Shown here piece after piece: positions 58,748-64,000 of a stretch of DNA of 64,000 nt. The DNA is from Flavobacterium sharifuzzamanii (lineage in GTDB: Bacteria; Bacteroidota; Bacteroidia; Flavobacteriales; Flavobacteriaceae), in NCBI RefSeq assembly GCF_003254585.1, contig NZ_QJGZ01000037.1, positions 62,001-126,000 on the forward strand, read 5' to 3'. Position numbers and translations under genes: made by a program. The notes under the pieces are model-generated. The model worked only from the letters and a program-made list of their open reading frames with translations, did not search any database and was not told where the DNA came from. Every line of letters begins with the position of its first letter. The stretch's first letter is position 1.

Positions 58748-59812
58748 ATGGAAAATAGAAATACCGAAGGCGATGAGATGACATTGAGAGAATTAATCGA
58801 TAAAATTATAAATTGGTACGATTATTTTCGCTCACAATGGAAGATTATTTTGGCAGCTGGAATAATTGGCGGTTTTTTGGGAATTGCTTATGCATTTGTT
58901 AAAAAACCTATTTATACAGCAAGTTTATCATTTGCGTTAGAAGATGAAAAAGGTGGAGGCGGTATCGGTGGGGCATTAGGTCTGGCCAGCTCATTTGGAT
59001 TAGATTTAGGTGGTAGTGGCGGAGGAATTTTTAACGGAGCGAATCTTACGGAGCTATTTAAATCAAGATCTATGGTTGAGAAGACATTGCTTTCTCCAGT
59101 TAATTTAAAAGGCAAGACCATTTCTTTGGCAGAAATGTATATACAAAATAATTTTTGGAGGAAAGGATGGGAGAATGATCCGAAATTATCGAATATTCAA
59201 TTTTTGCCTAATGCTGATCGTAAAGATTTTACAAGAGCACAAGATAGTATCATCGGAGCGATATATGGAAGCTTATTAAAAACTGATTTAGCTGTTGGAC
59301 AAAGAGACAAAAAAATATCAATTATTACTATAGATGTTTCGTCAAAAGATGAGCTATTTGCAAAATTTTTTTGTGAAGAACTGGCAAAACAAGTTGGTAA
59401 ATTTTATGTAGAAACCAAAAGTAGAAAAGCTAGAATGAACATGTCAATTTTAGAAAGACAGGTTGATTCAATTAGAATGGAACTAAATGGAGCAATTACT
59501 GGAGTAGCAATTGCCAATGATAATACTTTTAATTTGAATCCGGCATTAAATGTACGGAGATCTCCATCTGTACGCAGACAAGTTGACGTTCAGGCCAATA
59601 CTGCAATATTAACTGAGCTGGTAAAACAATCAGAATTAGCAAAAGTTACATTGCGTAAAGAAACTCCATTAATACAAGTAATAGATAGGCCAATTCTTCC
59701 ATTGGCTAAACAAAGAATCGGTAAAATAAAGGGATTTATTGTTGGGGGTGTAATAGTTGTTTTTTTTACGATTTGCTTTTTAGTTTTTAGAAGAATTTTA
59801 AAACTTTTATAA
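58748..59812 (+). CDS. Wzz-type chain-length determinant protein
   Basis: A 354-aa inner membrane protein with two hydrophobic helices, near residues 35-55 (IILAAGIIGGFLGIAYAF) and at the C terminus (GFIVGGVIVVFFTICFLV), and a periplasmic region with coiled-coil. The first periplasmic loop contains a Gly-rich insert (GGGGIGGALG). It has no kinase domain, unlike the Wzc-like protein. It likely sets chain length for the second export system, directly after the SLBB gene. Confidence 0.9.
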   Translation: MENRNTEGDEMTLRELIDKIINWYDYFRSQWKIILAAGIIGGFLGIAYAFVKKPIYTASLSFALEDEKGGGGIGGALGLASSFGLDLGGSGGGIFNGANLTELFKSRSMVEKTLLSPVNLKGKTISLAEMYIQNNFWRKGWENDPKLSNIQFLPNADRKDFTRAQDSIIGAIYGSLLKTDLAVGQRDKKISIITIDVSSKDELFAKFFCEELAKQVGKFYVETKSRKARMNMSILERQVDSIRMELNGAITGVAIANDNTFNLNPALNVRRSPSVRRQVDVQANTAILTELVKQSELAKVTLRKETPLIQVIDRPILPLAKQRIGKIKGFIVGGVIVVFFTICFLVFRRILKLL

Positions 59813-59849
59813 ATAATAAGAGAACTATCAAATTTAAATAATACAGATT

Positions 59850-60680
59850 TTGAAAATTCTTATTACAGGAATTAAAGGTTTTTTAGGAAGTAATTTAGTA
59901 AACAAACTAAATGATTTTTCGATTGTTGGATTAGGAACTAAGGATGACTTTTCAAATAGCATTCCAGTATTTGGTCATTTAGATGATATTGATAACAATA
60001 TTGATGTTGTAATACTCTGCCACGCTGCTGTTGCTTCAGGTAAAGTTGTTCTTTCTAATGACAAATTATATGAGGTGAATATTTCATTAACTGAAAAAAT
60101 CATAAATAAATTTAAGAATTCACATATAATTTATATTTCTTCAACATCAGTTTATCATTTAAATGGAGAAATTCAGAATGAAAAATCGATTGTAAGTCCT
60201 CAATCAAGTTATGCATTATCAAAGTTTTGGGCAGAGAAAATTGTTTCGAATCATGAGAGAAACACAATTTTACGAATATCTTCTTTGTTTGGAATAGGAA
60301 TGAAAGAAAACACATTGATTCCTAATTATATTAATCAAGCACTACAAAATGGCATCATTGAGGTGTGGGGAAATGGAGGAAGAGTTCAAAATTATATCCA
60401 TGTAGAAGATGTTGTTACATATATAAAATTAATAATTAAAAATAGAGAAAAATTAAACGGTGAAGTACTTTTAGGTGTTTCCGAAGAGCATTATTCTAAT
60501 TTAGATATTGCAAATATAGTTGCTGATTATTTGAAGGCTAAAATCCAATTCATAAAAGAAGATAATTCGATATCGTTCAAATATAATAATACTTATACAC
60601 GCGATCTTCTAAATTGGACATCTGAAAGTAATATTGAGACGAGTTTACAAAGATACATTGAATGGAAAAAAAAATATTAG
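59850..60680 (+). CDS. NAD-dependent epimerase/dehydratase family protein, TTG start
   Basis: A 276-aa SDR protein with Rossmann motif GIKGFLG, a SSTSVY strand end and YALSK (YxxxK). Smaller than typical sugar epimerases. The start is a TTG at 59850; the next ATG in frame lies past the conserved glycine motif, so TTG is preferred. The 3' end overlaps the ATP-grasp gene by 19 nt, suggesting coupled translation. The exact sugar is unknown. Confidence 0.85.
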   Translation: MKILITGIKGFLGSNLVNKLNDFSIVGLGTKDDFSNSIPVFGHLDDIDNNIDVVILCHAAVASGKVVLSNDKLYEVNISLTEKIINKFKNSHIIYISSTSVYHLNGEIQNEKSIVSPQSSYALSKFWAEKIVSNHERNTILRISSLFGIGMKENTLIPNYINQALQNGIIEVWGNGGRVQNYIHVEDVVTYIKLIIKNREKLNGEVLLGVSEEHYSNLDIANIVADYLKAKIQFIKEDNSISFKYNNTYTRDLLNWTSESNIETSLQRYIEWKKKY

Positions 60681-61636
60681 TAACTGGTATAGGAGGGAAT
60701 GTTGGACAAGGTATTTTAAGAAATATCAAAGATTCTTTCCCAGAGATAATGCTGATTGGTGTTGATATAAATAGTTTTACAGCTGGAAATTATTTATGTA
60801 ATAAGACTTTTCAGGTGCCATATTCTTATGAACAGAATTATATTTCTGCAATACAGGGCATTGTTGATTCAGAACATATTGATTTAATTATTCCTTCTAC
60901 GGATTATGAAGTATATTATTTATCTCTTAATAAGCCAGTCTTAAATGCGACAGTTCTTGCAAGTGATGCCGAGATAGCTAAAATTTATTTAGACAAGTAC
61001 GAAACATTTCTATATCATACTAAGAATGATATTCCTTTTGCCCAATCTTGGAAGCCTAAAGAATTCGATCATTCAGTAGATCAGATAATTGCAAAACCAA
61101 GAGAAGGCCGTGGATCTAGAGGCATCCTGATTAATCCAAGTAACCCAGAGGTATTGTCGGAAGAATATATGATTCAGGCGTTGCTTAAAGGTAAAGAAAT
61201 CACTTCGGCAGTTTACGTCACTAAAGAGAACGTTCTTCATTCAGTGTTTACAATGGAGAGAGAATTAACTAATGGTACAACATCTAAATCAAAAGTCATA
61301 TTTGAATATGATGACGAAATAAGAGTGATAGCCCAAAAAATGATTGATTTAGGAGGACTAAAAGGAAGTTTTAATATTCAATCTATTGTTACAGAAAATA
61401 GAGAAATTGTACCATTTGAAGTGAATTGTAGAATTTCTGGTACAAATTCAATTCGTCATAATTTAGGGTTTCAAGATGTTAAATATGGCGTTCAGGAATA
61501 TTTATATAACGTGAAACCTGATGTAGCAAAACCAATTAAAGGTATCGCAACAAGAATTTTCTTAGATGTGGTTTATCCAGATGCATCTCATGAAAATGAA
61601 CTTAATAATCTTTCGTCAAAACATATATTATATTAA
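60662..61636 (+). CDS. ATP-grasp family protein
   Basis: A 324-aa protein with an N-terminal Rossmann-like region (LVTGIGGNVGQGILRN) and an ATP-grasp fold: AKPREGRGSRGI (phosphate loop), LLKGKEITSAVYV and the metal-binding PFEVNCRISGTN. Members join a carboxylate to an amine using ATP. It overlaps the epimerase and lies 3 nt before a HAD gene. In a polysaccharide locus it could attach an amino acid or other acyl group to an amino sugar, but this is inference. Confidence 0.88.
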   Translation: MEKKILVTGIGGNVGQGILRNIKDSFPEIMLIGVDINSFTAGNYLCNKTFQVPYSYEQNYISAIQGIVDSEHIDLIIPSTDYEVYYLSLNKPVLNATVLASDAEIAKIYLDKYETFLYHTKNDIPFAQSWKPKEFDHSVDQIIAKPREGRGSRGILINPSNPEVLSEEYMIQALLKGKEITSAVYVTKENVLHSVFTMERELTNGTTSKSKVIFEYDDEIRVIAQKMIDLGGLKGSFNIQSIVTENREIVPFEVNCRISGTNSIRHNLGFQDVKYGVQEYLYNVKPDVAKPIKGIATRIFLDVVYPDASHENELNNLSSKHILY

Positions 61637-61639
61637 GGA

Positions 61640-62278
61640 ATGATAAAATACATTTTTTTGGATGTTTCTGGAACTATTTTATGGAAGCCTATGATTTATC
61701 AAAGGATAAACGAAACTTTGCTAAATTTTAATCATTCAGTTTCAATGGATGAGTTGAAATATAAGCACAAAGCGTTATCCGAAATTATACATTTTCCTGA
61801 TAGGACTGATTCAGATTTTTATCGTTATTTTAATACTGAATTCTTAAGATTATTAGGAATTTTTCCAACGGAAGATCTAATTAATGCTATATTTAATAAT
61901 TGTACTTATCTTCCATGGGAAAAATTTGATGATACTGACGTTTTAAATACAATTGATATTCCTATTGGTATAATTTCAAACTTTAATACTTCATTAAAGG
62001 AAAAATTAGAGCATTTTTTTGGTTCGATTTTTAAAGATGTTCTAGTATCTGAAGAATTAGGAATTGCAAAACCAAATATAGAATTTTATCAAAAAGCTTT
62101 GGAGAAAATTAATTGCCTTCCAAATGAGGTTTTATATGTTGGTGATTCAATGAAATTAGATATTGAACCTGCTAGTCAATTAGGAATGAAATGCTTATTG
62201 ATTGATAGAGATAACTTTTATCAAAAGTCAATTTACAAAATCAATAATCTTAGTGAGGTTTTACAATATTTGAAATGA
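61640..62278 (+). CDS. HAD-like protein with altered DxD motif
   Basis: A 212-aa HAD-fold protein. The motif I sequence is FLDVSGT: the nucleophile D8 is present but the usual second Asp is Ser10, which normally acts as acid/base. Motif II (IISNFN), the motif III lysine (GIAKPN) and motif IV (VGDSMKLD) are intact. The substitution suggests weak phosphatase activity, a phosphotransfer-type role or a changed substrate. It lies between the ATP-grasp gene and the acyltransferase (4-nt ATGA overlap). Confidence 0.85.
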   Translation: MIKYIFLDVSGTILWKPMIYQRINETLLNFNHSVSMDELKYKHKALSEIIHFPDRTDSDFYRYFNTEFLRLLGIFPTEDLINAIFNNCTYLPWEKFDDTDVLNTIDIPIGIISNFNTSLKEKLEHFFGSIFKDVLVSEELGIAKPNIEFYQKALEKINCLPNEVLYVGDSMKLDIEPASQLGMKCLLIDRDNFYQKSIYKINNLSEVLQYLK

Positions 62279-62904
62279 AAACGCTAGCTATAATTGGAAG
62301 TGGGGATTTAGGTCAGCAAATTGCTCATTATGCTATTTCTGATAATCACTACGGTAAAATCGTTTTTTTTGATGATTTTGCTACTGTGAGTGAAATTAAT
62401 GGATATGAAATTCTTGGAAATTCAGATTCGATTGAAAAAGAATATTTGAAGAGAACTTTTGATGAATTGATTATAGGAATTGGATATAATCATTTATTAG
62501 TTCGTAAGACTTTGTTTGAAAGGTTTAATGGTATAATTCCATTTGGAAAAGTTATACATTCCTCATCATGGGTAGATAATACTGCAAAAATAGAAAATGG
62601 TTCTGTAATTTATCCTTGCTGCAGTATTGATGCCAACGTTATAATTGGAAATAATGTTATTATTAATATCAGTTCTGTTATTGCACATGATACAAAGATT
62701 GATAGTCATTGCTTTATTTCACCAAGAGTAGCTTTGGCAGGTTTCATACATATTAAGGAAATGTGTATAATTGGAATTAATTCAACAATTATAGACAATA
62801 TTAATATTACATCTAATACAAGACTTGGAGGAGGGACTGTAGTTATCAAAAACATTGACGAACCGGGGTTGTATGTTGGTAACCCTCAAAGGTTTGTGAG
62901 GTGA
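62275..62904 (+). CDS. PglD/NeuD-like sugar acyltransferase (left-handed beta-helix)
   Basis: A 209-aa protein with an N-terminal Rossmann-like nucleotide-sugar-binding part (IIGSGDLGQQIAHYA) and C-terminal hexapeptide repeats (ENGSVIYPCCSIDANVIIG and following). It matches the PglD/NeuD group, which acetylates amino sugars or sialic acids using acetyl-CoA. The aminotransferase immediately downstream suggests it N-acetylates its 4-amino product. Confidence 0.92.
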   Translation: MKTLAIIGSGDLGQQIAHYAISDNHYGKIVFFDDFATVSEINGYEILGNSDSIEKEYLKRTFDELIIGIGYNHLLVRKTLFERFNGIIPFGKVIHSSSWVDNTAKIENGSVIYPCCSIDANVIIGNNVIINISSVIAHDTKIDSHCFISPRVALAGFIHIKEMCIIGINSTIIDNINITSNTRLGGGTVVIKNIDEPGLYVGNPQRFVR

Positions 62905-63001
62905 GTTAAGACTCAAAAACTATCTCAAATTATATGATTCAATTCATTTTTTTACTATAACTATTTTAGTGAAAAATTATAAAATAAAAAACATCAAACA
63001 C

Positions 63002-64000
63002 ATGATTCCTTTTAATAAGCCATATCTAACGGGTAAAGAAACGCACTACATTTATGATGCTGTAAATTCAGGCAAAATATCTGGTAATGGAAAATATACG
63101 CAAAAATGTCAATCTTTTTTTGAATCTCATTATGGATTTAAAAAATGTCTATTAACGACATCATGTACTGATGCACTAGAAATGGCGGCAATATTGGCGA
63201 ATATTAAAGAAGATGATGAAGTCATTGTCCCAAGTTTTACATTTGTTTCGACCGCGATTGCTTTTGTTCGTCAAGGTGCAAAAATTATTTTTGCTGATTC
63301 ATATTCAGACAATCCAAACATTGATGCTGACAAAATAGAACAATTAATTACGCCAAAAACCAAAGCAATTGTTCCGGTTCATTATGCTGGTGTAGCATGT
63401 GATATGGATAAAATAATGGATTTAGCAAATAAATATAATTTGATTGTAATTGAAGATGCTGCACAAGCTATAGATAGTTTTTATATCGACAAAAATGGTG
63501 TAAAAAAAGCATTAGGTTCAATAGGTCATTTTGCAGCTTTTTCTTTCCACGAGACAAAAAATATAATTTCGGGAGAAGGGGGAATGCTTGTAGTAAATGA
63601 TGACAAATATATTACTAGGTCTGAAATTATTTGGGAAAAAGGCACAAATAGAGCAGAGTTTTTTAGAGGTGAAGTAAATAAATATGGATGGGTAGATACT
63701 GGTTCGTCTTTTTTACCATCTGAAATTATAGCGGCTTTCCTTTGGGCCCAAATAGAAAATCTGCAAGATATTCAAAATAAGAGAATAAAGCTCTGGGAAA
63801 CTTATTACAATGAGATTAAAAAGTTAGATAATAGTGCAATTAAATTGCCTGTAGTTCCTGACTATGCTACAAACAACGGACATATGTTTTATTTGTCTTG
63901 CAAAGATGGTGAGGTAAGGCATAAATTAATTAGTACTTTGAAGGAGAATGGATTTCATGCTGTCTTTCATTATTTATCTCTTCATTTAAGTGATTATTAT
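63002..64000 (+). CDS. rffA: WecE/RffA-type dTDP-4-amino-4,6-dideoxygalactose transaminase, 3' end outside window
   Basis: The start of a DegT/DnrJ/EryC1 family PLP aminotransferase: 333 residues are visible and the frame is open to the window end. ATG at 63002 (MIPFNKPYLTGKE). The PLP lysine is K186 in SFHETKN; VPVHYAGVACDMD, IWEKGTNRAEFFRGEV and NGHMFYL are shared with E. coli WecE. It transfers an amino group from glutamate to dTDP-4-keto-6-deoxyglucose (product of RfbB here), giving dTDP-Fuc4N. It lies 97 nt after the acyltransferase. Confidence 0.93.
   Translation, partial: MIPFNKPYLTGKETHYIYDAVNSGKISGNGKYTQKCQSFFESHYGFKKCLLTTSCTDALEMAAILANIKEDDEVIVPSFTFVSTAIAFVRQGAKIIFADSYSDNPNIDADKIEQLITPKTKAIVPVHYAGVACDMDKIMDLANKYNLIVIEDAAQAIDSFYIDKNGVKKALGSIGHFAAFSFHETKNIISGEGGMLVVNDDKYITRSEIIWEKGTNRAEFFRGEVNKYGWVDTGSSFLPSEIIAAFLWAQIENLQDIQNKRIKLWETYYNEIKKLDNSAIKLPVVPDYATNNGHMFYLSCKDGEVRHKLISTLKENGFHAVFHYLSLHLSDYY

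Overview
The window is a 64 kb piece of a low-GC Bacteroidota chromosome, most likely a Flavobacterium or close relative. The evidence is the AT-rich coding style, SusC/SusD (RagA/RagB) pairs, Bacteroidota-type promoters (TTG, 19-20 nt, TAnnTTTG), scarcity of Shine-Dalgarno sites, zinc-free versions of S4, S14 and L36, and the order rplQ-carA-eno-gltA after the ribosomal cluster. No tRNA, rRNA, CRISPR array, insertion sequence or phage gene was seen.

Layout. (1) 1-7500: housekeeping and small conserved genes: the 3' end of an Mpl-type muropeptide ligase, radC, a YjjG-type HAD phosphatase, a secreted protein, rarA, a rhomboid protease, a small exported protein, a DUF2490 protein and rlmB. (2) 7500-20500, all on the minus strand: two tandem SusC/SusD systems, the first followed by two extra lipoproteins, plus an Omp85-like outer membrane protein. 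No carbohydrate-active enzyme accompanies them, so the cargo cannot be named. (3) 20570-38150: the str, S10, spc and alpha ribosomal cluster (rpsL to rplQ, with fusA, secY, infA and rpoA). It is divided by a terminator after rpsJ and has predicted promoters before rpsL, rplC and, inside the spc part, rpsH. Each of these is followed by a leader hairpin. (4) 38250-46260: carA, eno, gltA, two adjacent guanidino-group-modifying (pentein fold) enzymes, marC, a CoA-binding protein and recR. (5) 46310-64000 (continues past the end): a capsule/exopolysaccharide locus.

The polysaccharide locus is in two transcriptional blocks. The first has a Wza-like export lipoprotein, a Wzc-type tyrosine kinase, a WbpP/TviC-type epimerase, UDP-glucose dehydrogenase and a NusG paralogue of the UpxY/RfaH/LoaP kind, ending in a terminator. 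The second starts from its own strong promoter and carries a compact three-way-junction RNA leader just before a WbpO/TviB-type UDP-HexNAc dehydrogenase. It continues with manC, rfbB, a second export pair (825-aa SLBB protein and Wzz-like protein), an epimerase, an ATP-grasp ligase, a HAD protein lacking the usual second aspartate, a PglD-like acyltransferase and a WecE/RffA-type aminotransferase cut by the window end. Together these predict UDP-GlcA, UDP-GalNAc/UDP-GalNAcA, GDP-mannose and dTDP-Fuc4N(Ac) as precursors. No glycosyltransferase, flippase or polymerase is present yet, so these must lie downstream or elsewhere.

The most interesting signal is the structured leader at 52746-52810. 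It lies between the specialised NusG paralogue and the operon that paralogue probably controls, and contains a hairpin resembling the RfaH-recruiting ops element. Next are the internal promoter with a perfect 10-bp hairpin before rpsH, the conserved upstream element shared by the two susC genes, and TAnnTTTG motifs only 4-5 nt before the start codons of rarA, rlmB and recR.
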